DNA of 39,566 nucleotides from a virus. A model generated the notes under the pieces. That model worked only from the letters and a program-made list of their open reading frames with translations. It was not told the origin of the DNA and searched no databases. The position numbers were made by a program, and so were the translations under genes. This document shows positions 34,263-39,566 of this stretch, piece by piece. The stretch's first letter is position 1. Every line of letters begins with the position of its first letter. The DNA is taken from IMG/VR virus record IMGVR_UViG_3300027969_000200, positions 1 through 39,566 of that record; one strand, given 5' to 3'.

Positions 34263-34473
34263 GGTTGGTCTCCTTCATAAACTGAATTAAGGCAAGTTCC
34301 AGTTTATGTTTTGATGTCATTAGTAAAGCGTACTCCTCTGATACGCCGTCTTGCCATTTAGTGGATGATACCCTGCCAACTTTCTTGGCTACTTGGTCAC
34401 AGCCGATACTCAGGGACTTGATTGTCGCTCGCAGTTCGTCAATGGTTAGTTGTGTGTTTATGGTTAGTTCCAT
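34240..34473 (-). CDS. Hypothetical 77-aa helical protein
   Basis: GGTAGG lies upstream of the ATG at 34473. Sequence MELTINTQLTIDELRATIKS then LSIGCDQVAKKVGRVSSTKW and a Leu-rich helix (YALLMTSKHKLELALIQFMK). It is probably all-helical and may dimerise. Overlaps the Rpf gene start by 23 bp. No family recognised. Confidence 0.65.
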   Translation of the reverse strand: MELTINTQLTIDELRATIKSLSIGCDQVAKKVGRVSSTKWQDGVSEEYALLMTSKHKLELALIQFMKETNHEQIYNT

Positions 34474-34491
34474 TTCGTTACCTACCGTGTC

Positions 34492-35070
34492 CTAAAACGG
34501 TTCCAGGTGGGTTCTAGTGTCATTCACAGACGCTGGTAGCGTATACAGATTGTCGTCCATACGACCAGACAGGTGAGAACACACAGCCGAACGCATGCTT
34601 GACCACAGCAGTTTCTGTGAGCGTTCCTTGTACTCATCGCCTAGTTCCTGCCACATTCTCCTGAATGTTGTTTCATCCATCTGAGGTAACGACCATACGG
34701 AGTCACGGGTTTGTTGCATCAACTCTTTGTGTGTCTTAACAATCTCCCAATCCTCGTCAAACACATTAACATCTCTAGCCATGTGGTTGTACATAGACAA
34801 TGCGTTGTTTATTGTTAATGGATCTGTGTTTACATAACTGATAGCACCAAGTCCCTCTGCTACTGTTGTCTGTATAGTGCGTACACGACCGCTAGTAAAT
34901 AGGTCCTCGTTTGCTTCACTAAACTTCTCACCCTCCAATCGTACGCCGTTACGAACAATGCCTAGTGCGTGTCGTTCTATCTCCCAATCTGTAATGTCGT
35001 TGTAGTTATTGTTTGAGTTGTTGGCGTCAATAGTGAATTCTATTGTCATGCTGATTTGGTATGATTTCAT
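34492..35070 (-). CDS. Hypothetical 192-aa protein
   Basis: Start ATG at 35070 in an ATGA overlap with the upstream gene, with GGAG nearby and a palindrome copy 16 bp upstream. MKSYQISMTIEFTIDANNSN is a beta-strand start; the rest is mixed, including TFRRMWQELGDEYKERSQKL and SMRSAVCSHLSGRMDDNLYT. No family recognised. The palindrome placement suggests shared regulation with the amidoligase operon. Confidence 0.7.
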   Translation of the reverse strand: MKSYQISMTIEFTIDANNSNNNYNDITDWEIERHALGIVRNGVRLEGEKFSEANEDLFTSGRVRTIQTTVAEGLGAISYVNTDPLTINNALSMYNHMARDVNVFDEDWEIVKTHKELMQQTRDSVWSLPQMDETTFRRMWQELGDEYKERSQKLLWSSMRSAVCSHLSGRMDDNLYTLPASVNDTRTHLEPF

Positions 35071-35393
35071 TTGTTTCTCCTGTTGGTGTAAGATGTCTTA
35101 CACAGTCTTGATTTTGTTTTTTGTTTAGGGTACCACGAGCAGTAATACACGCGGTACATTTGGTCTGTGTCAATGACGAGGTTGTTGCCCTCGTCATAAA
35201 CAAGTGGGTATGCTGTGACGCTGAGGCGGTTATCATCTACCCAAAGATTAACATCTTGTCTATTGAGTGGGTTGATATCCTCCATGTTGTATGTGTCCCA
35301 CACATCATCGTAGTGGCTGTATTTATTCTTGCTCATCCAATGCTCAGCCATTTGTTTGGCGTAAGCATAGATGTCTGTATGTTTATTTCTCAT
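35067..35393 (-). CDS. Hypothetical 108-aa protein
   Basis: Good GGAGGG Shine-Dalgarno. MRNKHTDIYAYAKQMAEHWM, rich in Tyr/Asp/Asn, then strands LSVTAYPLVYDEGNNLVIDT and YRVYYCSWYPKQKTK. The last coding bases contain palindrome copy 3 (35086-35103). It is the gene immediately downstream of the amidotransferase (9-bp gap), so probably in the same transcript. No family recognised. Confidence 0.7.
   Translation of the reverse strand: MRNKHTDIYAYAKQMAEHWMSKNKYSHYDDVWDTYNMEDINPLNRQDVNLWVDDNRLSVTAYPLVYDEGNNLVIDTDQMYRVYYCSWYPKQKTKSRLCKTSYTNRRNK
35086..35103. promoter_or_regulatory. 18-bp palindrome, copy 3 of 5 (centre TG)
   Basis: GTGTAAGATGTCTTACAC: both 8-bp arms are identical to the other copies and only the central pair differs (TG instead of GG). 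It lies inside the last codons of the 108-aa gene and 16 bp upstream of the 192-aa gene. Preserving the arms inside a coding sequence argues for selection. Confidence 0.68.
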
Positions 35394-35402
35394 TGTTCCC
35401 TC

Positions 35403-36377
35403 CTAGAAGAACCAATCGTTGGTACCGTCGTAATTACCCTTGGTGTGTGATGGCACATACAGTTGGGATTGGCGATAGTCGTCAACAATGTCAGACTGTG
35501 CACCCATGCATCTACACAACATGCGTGGCTCTGAACAGAACCAACAGCAGTCGCATTGTGAACACAGGTCAACATTGTTTACATTGGATTCGTCTATGTA
35601 CTCAATGTGGTCACAACTAGCGCAACGCCATAGTTCACCCCACACCTCGTCACCGTTCTCGTCAATGTATGTACAGTCCTCAACAAGAACAGATTGGTTG
35701 TCCCATATGTCGTTGTCATACATGGCGTACTTGGTTGTGTCAATAGTGTACCGTGAATCAGGTGGTGTCTTGCCAGTAGATGTCCAGCCAGTAGTGTACA
35801 TGCCGTGTCCTGAGTAACTGTAGCGGTCGTACTTGTAACTGTTGTTTGACCACCATACACCCTCAACCCAATGCCCGTCGTTCTCGTTGATGATGTAATA
35901 GTCCTCTTGAACATCAGGATTGGCAGACAAGAACACAAGTTTAGAACCATCAGCGAACTTGGATAGTTTCTTGCGTGTTTTCTTGCTGTTGAGTGTTGAA
36001 GCGCCACCCCAACTAGGGAATAATTCCTTAGCAAAGATGTGGGTATCACTCATACCGTTGCGAGCCGCAATCGGCAACATGCCGTTGTGTGCTACAACCG
36101 TGTTAGTGTCCTTGCCAACTTGGAATGGGTGACAGTTGTTGATGTTGGTACCGCCATGTGTCGTGATGCGGGAGTGAAACAACGCAGGACCCGAATGAAT
36201 TGCTCGTGTCTTGAGGAAGTTATCTAACACGGCATCAAAGTTGAGACCGCTACCTTTCACAATGTGTGTACCAGCATGAACAGCGTAACCAAACCCGTCA
36301 GGGTTGTTCTGTGAACCAACAGTTAATGAATCTACATCCGCTGTTGTGTACTCTTGCATGAATGTTAATAAACACAT
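35403..36377 (-). CDS. Class II glutamine amidotransferase with C-terminal cysteine-rich domain
   Basis: 324 residues. After removal of Met1, Cys2 would be the N-terminal nucleophile (MCLLTFMQEY). Other Ntn motifs: NPDGFGYA (25-32), FHSRITTHGG (67-76), NCHPF (81-85), VAHNGML (95-101), SDTHIFAKELF (110-120). These enzymes release ammonia from glutamine for a partner. The synthase part is absent; instead the C-terminus carries a Cys cluster (WRCASCDHIEY, LCSQCDCCWFC, MLCRCMG). The gene starts 5 bp after the amidoligase stop, with AAAGG before the ATG, so the two enzymes very probably work together. Confidence 0.9.
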   Translation of the reverse strand: MCLLTFMQEYTTADVDSLTVGSQNNPDGFGYAVHAGTHIVKGSGLNFDAVLDNFLKTRAIHSGPALFHSRITTHGGTNINNCHPFQVGKDTNTVVAHNGMLPIAARNGMSDTHIFAKELFPSWGGASTLNSKKTRKKLSKFADGSKLVFLSANPDVQEDYYIINENDGHWVEGVWWSNNSYKYDRYSYSGHGMYTTGWTSTGKTPPDSRYTIDTTKYAMYDNDIWDNQSVLVEDCTYIDENGDEVWGELWRCASCDHIEYIDESNVNNVDLCSQCDCCWFCSEPRMLCRCMGAQSDIVDDYRQSQLYVPSHTKGNYDGTNDWFF

Positions 36378-36382
36378 ATTTC

Positions 36383-37570
36383 TTATATGCCTTTCGTTGT
36401 GGCGTAAGCATCAAATGCTTCGTAACCGTTTTGTTTTGTCCATTGACGGAAACGATCCCAGTCATGGCTCTCTTGAATTTTGATGTTGTACATTTGACTG
36501 ATGCTGTACTCTGCTACTGCGTGTACTGCTTCTAGTCGTGCTTGAATAGTTTTGGGGTTGAGCGTACCCTTGAAGAAACGCAACTCTAATGTGTGGCGTG
36601 GCTGTAAGTTAAGCGCAACATATCTGTCGTTGTTGCACTGTCGCATGTTTCCAGCCTGTAAGCCCTTGGCGTAACGCAACATCTGCGTTGCTTCAAAGTC
36701 GTCCCATTGTGCGTATGTTGAACGACTACGACCAGCAAGTGTTTTCCATTGCTCGGTGTTGCGATAAAACATAGACATGAAACGATACAAAGATGACGAC
36801 CTGCCCTCAAAGAATCCCTTGTTGATGTGAACATGAAGCCCACAGGTTCTTGTAGTAGCAGAACGCATACCAATATCAGACAACTCACGCAGTCGTGCAA
36901 GAGGCAACACATTCTGTATGTACTCTTTCGTCATGGGATGAGATACAACCTCAAACCCATTGCTAAGAGAACCGTCATGCTTGAGATAACAAGAGTCACC
37001 AAAGATATCAGTAGCAAGTTCAGCACCCTCGTTGATGTCGCAACCGTCTGCTTCCATTTCTAACTCAAAACCAGTAACGCTGATGCGTCGTGGCTCTCGC
37101 ATGGTTGTAAACATTTTGATGTCCTTGGTTAGGACATCAGGACGCATACCATGAAAGATAGGGTCAGGACGAAATGAGTAGTCATGAATGAGTCGTGAAC
37201 TTTCTTGCTGTTCATCTTCACACGAACATTGCGGTCCGTTGTCAATGTGATAAACCTCATCACAGTATTCGCAACTGCTGTACTGGTCGTAACACGATTC
37301 GCATCGCATCTCGTCCCAGCCGATGTCCATCATGTCGCCACGCTCAACATACAACTGACAGTCCTGACAGTATGTGTAGTCATCGTCGCAATCTGAACAG
37401 AAGTATTTAGCGTTACCTGTTGCTAATGCTTCATGGATGTCTCGGCGTCGCCAGTATGAAGTGTTCTCGTCAAGACGAATAACTAATGCTTCAATTAGAT
37501 GCTCGTCTTGGCAGATACAGCACTCGGCTAGTAGGCTTGGTGGCTCTGTTGTTGTTTCTTGTGTTGTCAT
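36383..37570 (-). CDS. GCS-like amidoligase (Amidoligase_2 family) with N-terminal zinc-binding region
   Basis: 395 residues. Residues 17-117 hold about twelve cysteines as CxxC pairs (CCIC, CSDC, CQDC, CESC, CEYC, CSC), suggesting several zinc ribbons or a treble clef. The C-terminal domain has family motifs: GFELEMEADG (167-176, Mg/ATP-binding Glu169/171), KHDGSLS..FEVVSHP (197-212), CGLHVHIN (243-250), RYVALNL (316-322), TLELRFFKGTLNP (327-339). Amidoligases of this ATP-dependent glutamine-synthetase/GCS fold join carboxyls to amines. With the adjacent GATase a peptide or cell-wall amidation or ligation is likely; the substrate is unknown. CCCAGGAGGG precedes the start, and a palindrome lies 34 bp upstream. 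Confidence 0.9.
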   Translation of the reverse strand: MTTQETTTEPPSLLAECCICQDEHLIEALVIRLDENTSYWRRRDIHEALATGNAKYFCSDCDDDYTYCQDCQLYVERGDMMDIGWDEMRCESCYDQYSSCEYCDEVYHIDNGPQCSCEDEQQESSRLIHDYSFRPDPIFHGMRPDVLTKDIKMFTTMREPRRISVTGFELEMEADGCDINEGAELATDIFGDSCYLKHDGSLSNGFEVVSHPMTKEYIQNVLPLARLRELSDIGMRSATTRTCGLHVHINKGFFEGRSSSLYRFMSMFYRNTEQWKTLAGRSRSTYAQWDDFEATQMLRYAKGLQAGNMRQCNNDRYVALNLQPRHTLELRFFKGTLNPKTIQARLEAVHAVAEYSISQMYNIKIQESHDWDRFRQWTKQNGYEAFDAYATTKGI

Positions 37571-37603
37571 TGTACCCTCCTGGGTGTTGTGTTTTTATTT
37601 GTT

Positions 37604-37621
37604 GTGTAAGAGGTCTTACAC
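37604..37621. promoter_or_regulatory. 18-bp palindrome, copy 4 of 5, upstream of the amidoligase operon
   Basis: GTGTAAGAGGTCTTACAC, an exact copy, between the 86-aa gene stop (37659) and the amidoligase start (37570). It is the only copy with a clear gap on both sides, so it is the cleanest candidate for operator or leader hairpin control of the amidoligase-GATase pair. Confidence 0.75.
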
Positions 37622-37658
37622 GGTTGGTGGATATTCAAGGTAGTCAAATCGTCAATGA

Positions 37659-37919
37659 TTACTGGGGTTTGTGGTAGACATTTCCGTTTATGTCACACAG
37701 CCTCCTGTCAAAGATAGGTGAGATACGCCACGCCAAGCCGACATTGTTGTCACGCTCAAAGGAAAGCAAATCATCTTCCTCAACATAAGTTAGATGTTCA
37801 GTCTCCGTGTTGATTACTTGCCAACACTTAGGCTTGACACCTCCCTTGCGTGCTCGTTCCACACAACGAGCGAGGTCGTTGTCGTACTGCTTGCGTGATG
37901 AGGTATTCTGTGATTTCAT
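37659..37919 (-). CDS. Hypothetical 86-aa protein
   Basis: MKSQNTSSRKQYDNDLARCV, basic at first, then WQVINTETEHLTYVEEDDLL and NNVGLAWRISPIFDRRLCDI. AGGAGATAAATAA ahead of the ATG includes the stop of the upstream gene. Likely small folded protein; no family recognised. Confidence 0.68.
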   Translation of the reverse strand: MKSQNTSSRKQYDNDLARCVERARKGGVKPKCWQVINTETEHLTYVEEDDLLSFERDNNVGLAWRISPIFDRRLCDINGNVYHKPQ

Positions 37920-38327
37920 TTATTTATCTCCTAATTGTATTGTAAGCCAGTCGTCTCCAACTGTTTGTTGTAGCATCTCGTCAAACTCAAGTGACCAGAA
38001 TTGGTTTGTTGACAAATCAACACCCAAGCCATGCAGAACAGCATCATACATCATGACAATACTCTGCATAGTTTCCTCAAGTGTCTCTTTGCGTGACGCA
38101 TTGTAAACAACCGCTTGAGTAGTTGTCTCCTCAATGGTAGCAAAGAAATCAGTCCTACCATCATAATACGAAATATTAGTTTGCATTTCTTGCAAGTCAG
38201 CCAACGCTTTATGCGCCAAACTTTCCTGATGTCTAGTGTTACTCCACCTATCTCTAAGTGTGCAATACAAAGTAACCAACCTAGTTAGTTCCTCTGATAC
38301 TTGTTGTGTTAGTGCACCGTTGTCCAT
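37920..38327 (-). CDS. Hypothetical 135-aa helical protein
   Basis: Almost entirely helical: ALTQQVSEELTRLVTLYCTL, HQESLAHKALADLQEMQTNI, ETLEETMQSIVMMYDAVLHG, ending QLGDK. Its Shine-Dalgarno (AGGAGATAAATAA) is embedded in the last codons of the upstream gene, and an almost identical junction ends this gene. Function unknown; a dimeric coiled-coil-like protein is plausible. Confidence 0.7.
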   Translation of the reverse strand: MDNGALTQQVSEELTRLVTLYCTLRDRWSNTRHQESLAHKALADLQEMQTNISYYDGRTDFFATIEETTTQAVVYNASRKETLEETMQSIVMMYDAVLHGLGVDLSTNQFWSLEFDEMLQQTVGDDWLTIQLGDK

Positions 38328-38328
38328 T

Positions 38329-38577
38329 TTATTTATCTCCTAGATATGTGTTGTTGTATTTGCTAAGTAAGCGGTCAAACAATAAAGCATAAGCCTGCTC
38401 GTCATCTTGCTGTACCTCTAATGGTGTGTCAATAATCTTGTGCCAAGTACCCGTGTCATCATTCCATAATGGTTTGTTGTACGGAACATTCACAGAACTG
38501 TCTAGTGCGAAAGACACAACACCATCAGTGATTGTGGCTCGCACCATAAAGTAATGCTCGTAGTTATTAGTAGTCAT
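38329..38577 (-). CDS. Hypothetical 82-aa protein
   Basis: ATG at 38577 chosen for GAGGAGG about 6 bp upstream; a longer frame to 38646 overlaps the 65-aa gene. MTTNNYEHYFMVRATITDGV then SFALDSSVNVPYNKPLWNDD, beta-rich, with a helical end (AYALLFDRLLSKYNNTYLGD). Ends in the same LGDK-stop as the next gene. No family recognised. Confidence 0.68.
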   Translation of the reverse strand: MTTNNYEHYFMVRATITDGVVSFALDSSVNVPYNKPLWNDDTGTWHKIIDTPLEVQQDDEQAYALLFDRLLSKYNNTYLGDK

Positions 38578-38764
38578 TGTCGTCCTCCTCAAAGGTGAAT
38601 GTTTCATAGTCTGAAAGGAAGTCTCGCAGACGGATAGGTTGCTCATCTGAATAACGGTCGATGTCTAGTTTGTGTAAACATTGTTCAAGGAACCACATAG
38701 TGTGGTTTCGTAGTCGCATCTTTACAGGTGTAAAGAATAGAGTGAAGCGTAAACGCCTGTTCAT
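38567..38764 (-). CDS. Hypothetical 65-aa protein
   Basis: ATG at 38764 overlaps the stop of the 27-aa gene (ATGA). Sequence MNRRLRFTLFFTPVKMRLRN, then HTMWFLEQCLHKLDIDRYSD and an acidic tail (FLSDYETFTFEEDDNDY). Overlaps the 82-aa gene start by 11 bp. The coupling chain supports it as real; function unknown. Confidence 0.6.
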   Translation of the reverse strand: MNRRLRFTLFFTPVKMRLRNHTMWFLEQCLHKLDIDRYSDEQPIRLRDFLSDYETFTFEEDDNDY

Positions 38765-38844
38765 ATTGGTAGGATACTTTCTGTTAGGTGGAATATGATG
38801 TGTACGAATACACAGAAGGTAAAGTGTTGTACAAAGTGTTTCAT
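38761..38844 (-). CDS. 27-aa hydrophobic peptide gene
   Basis: ATG at 38844 has one of the best ribosome-binding sites in the window (GAAAGGAGGTCAAGTG) and forms a TGATG overlap with the upstream stop. The product is MKHFVQHFTFCVFVHIIFHL-TESILPI, largely hydrophobic, so possibly a membrane micro-protein, or a leader that couples translation of the 65-aa gene through ATGA. Confidence 0.5.
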   Translation of the reverse strand: MKHFVQHFTFCVFVHIIFHLTESILPI

Positions 38845-39107
38845 CACTTGACCTCCTTTCTCTTAGTTGGGTATGGCTTCCACTGTGACTTGTGATGACC
38901 GCTATCGCAACGATTACGGCAACAGAAGTCAATCTTCTTTGAACGCACAGGCTCAGACCAAGTGTACTTGTCATAAGACTCCCACAGGCTTGGTTCTTCC
39001 TGATACATATTGAGAACGCTGATGATGTGATTGTACTCACTATCAACATAGTCCGCAATGTCTGCGATACCTGTTTGCCACTCAGGTATTCCTTTTGTTA
39101 CTGACAT
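38844..39107 (-). CDS. Hypothetical 87-aa Cys/His protein
   Basis: AAAGGA upstream of ATG at 39107. MSVTKGIPEWQTGIADIADY, helical middle (EYNHIISVLNMYQEEPSLWE), then KIDFCCRNRCDSGHHKSQWK, a Cys-Cys..Cys..His-His cluster that resembles the end of small zinc-finger phage proteins. Preceded by a 107-bp gap with palindrome copy 5. Function unknown. Confidence 0.7.
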   Translation of the reverse strand: MSVTKGIPEWQTGIADIADYVDSEYNHIISVLNMYQEEPSLWESYDKYTWSEPVRSKKIDFCCRNRCDSGHHKSQWKPYPTKRKEVK

Positions 39108-39193
39108 ATTGCTATGTCCTTTCTACTATCTGACCTATCATCAGCAACCACCTAAGGTTGTACGCCTCACGGCGTTTCAAGGAATAAGATACT

Positions 39194-39211
39194 GTGTAAG
39201 AGGTCTTACAC
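39194..39211. promoter_or_regulatory. 18-bp palindrome, copy 5 of 5
   Basis: GTGTAAGAGGTCTTACAC, an exact copy, extending to 20 bp as TGTGTAAGAGGTCTTACACA. It begins 3 bp beyond the stop of the 43-aa gene (supplying a second in-frame TAA) and lies 87 bp upstream of the 87-aa gene. A second small hairpin (ACGCC/GGCGT) is found just downstream on the transcript. Confidence 0.75.
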
Positions 39212-39214
39212 AAA

Positions 39215-39346
39215 CTACTGAGCGTAGTCAGCAGTATCGTCAAACGATTCTGTGTCAGGCTCTGACTCGGTGATGACTGGCATCAACAAGTTAATCATTG
39301 CTTCATACTCTGCGAGTATGTTCTGCTCTACTTCTGTTGGCAACAT
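39215..39346 (-). CDS. 43-aa acidic mini-protein
   Basis: ATG at 39346 with AAGGAGAAAG just upstream, stop TAG at 39215. Product MLPTEVEQNILAEYEAMINL followed by LMPVITESEPDTESFDDTAD and YAQ, strongly acidic with an N-terminal amphipathic helix. Acidic mini-proteins in phage early regions often inhibit host enzymes, but that is only a suggestion here. It fills the space between the 84-aa gene and palindrome copy 5. Confidence 0.65.
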   Translation of the reverse strand: MLPTEVEQNILAEYEAMINLLMPVITESEPDTESFDDTADYAQ

Positions 39347-39400
39347 GGCTTTCTCCTTTCCTTGTAGATTTCCAATAAACCCATGCATACAAGTTGTGTA

Positions 39401-39566
39401 TTAATTTGCTTTAATCTCTTTAGCAAAAGCAACACACATATCATAATGAACAGCATCTGAAACACTGTCAGCGAAATCCCACCATTCACGATGTGCTTTC
39501 TTCATCATTCCCTTGTCTCCAAGTTCGTACGCACGCTGGCAAGCGACACCATGAGCCGTTGCCACC
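39401..39566 (-). CDS. C-terminal part of the 84-aa edge gene (second copy in the terminal repeat)
   Basis: Encodes residues 31-84 and the TAA stop (39403-39401) of the gene whose start is at 253. Open to the right edge. The T at 39439 changes residue 73 from Val (GTG, left copy) to Met (ATG). Confidence 0.8.
   Translation of the reverse strand, partial: VATAHGVACQRAYELGDKGMMKKAHREWWDFADSVSDAVHYDMCVAFAKEIKAN
39403..39566. repeat. Right copy of 164-bp terminal direct repeat
   Basis: Matches 1-164 base for base except position 39439. Merging the two ends gives a circle of 39402 bp. Confidence 0.93.

Noticed and set aside
38567-39058. A 163-codon leftward frame starting near 39058
   Set aside because: Its first 98 codons overlap the better-supported 87-aa and 27-aa genes and lack a ribosome site; the real gene starts at 38764 in an ATGA overlap.
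27441-39402. Integration or lysogeny module
   Set aside because: No tyrosine or serine recombinase, excisionase or CI-like repressor pattern was recognised among the leftward genes.

Overview
The window is essentially one complete genome of a tailed, podovirus-like phage, unique length about 39.4 kb. The last 164 bases (39403-39566) repeat the first 164 with one mismatch, so the contig closes into a circle. This fits a circularly permuted (headful-packaged) or circularly assembled genome. The host is most likely an actinobacterium. The phage encodes a secreted protein with an Rpf-type (resuscitation-promoting-factor) muralytic domain, a fold typical of Actinobacteria, plus an M15-type peptidase with the look of actinophage endolysins. 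Base composition is AT-leaning, which would suit low-GC aquatic actinobacteria better than mycobacteria or streptomycetes; that part is inference. No integrase, excisionase or lysogeny repressor was recognised, so a lytic lifestyle is likely.

Rightward arm (1930-27300), virion and lysis: terminase small subunit, a 40-residue zinc-ribbon protein, terminase large subunit, a small zinc-finger protein, two small membrane proteins (holin candidates), portal, scaffold, major capsid protein and a strong terminator. These are followed by a basic protein, a zinc-binding small protein, a head-tail adaptor, a nozzle-like tail protein, three collagen-like fibre proteins (one ending in an S74 chaperone domain, one of 1086 residues with a lectin-like domain), internal virion proteins, a 2699-residue giant virion protein and an M15-type endolysin.

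Leftward arm A (34473 down to 27441), DNA metabolism: zinc-ribbon mini-protein, secreted Rpf-domain protein, helix-turn-helix protein, Cas4/RecB-like exonuclease with four iron-sulfur-type cysteines, a hypothetical, DnaB-like helicase, archaeo-eukaryotic-type primase-polymerase, RusA-like resolvase, a PD-(D/E)XK-like nuclease, a sigma-region-4/Nmad1 fusion and three small proteins. No family A, B or C DNA polymerase and no RNA polymerase is encoded.

Leftward arm B (35393 through the circle junction to 353, plus 1761-1176): mostly small unrecognised genes, probably early or host-takeover functions. Embedded in it is a two-gene amide-bond-forming module: a GCS-like amidoligase with a cysteine-rich N-terminus, then a class II glutamine amidotransferase with a cysteine-rich C-terminus. 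Five copies of an 18-bp palindrome (GTGTAAGAGGTCTTACAC) occur only in this arm, at gene junctions and all in the same orientation. It is the best candidate for a phage-specific regulatory element. Genes in both arms are tightly packed with ATGA, TAATG and TGATG stop-start overlaps, and several small genes (40, 59, 27 and 43 residues) sit in these overlaps or in short gaps.
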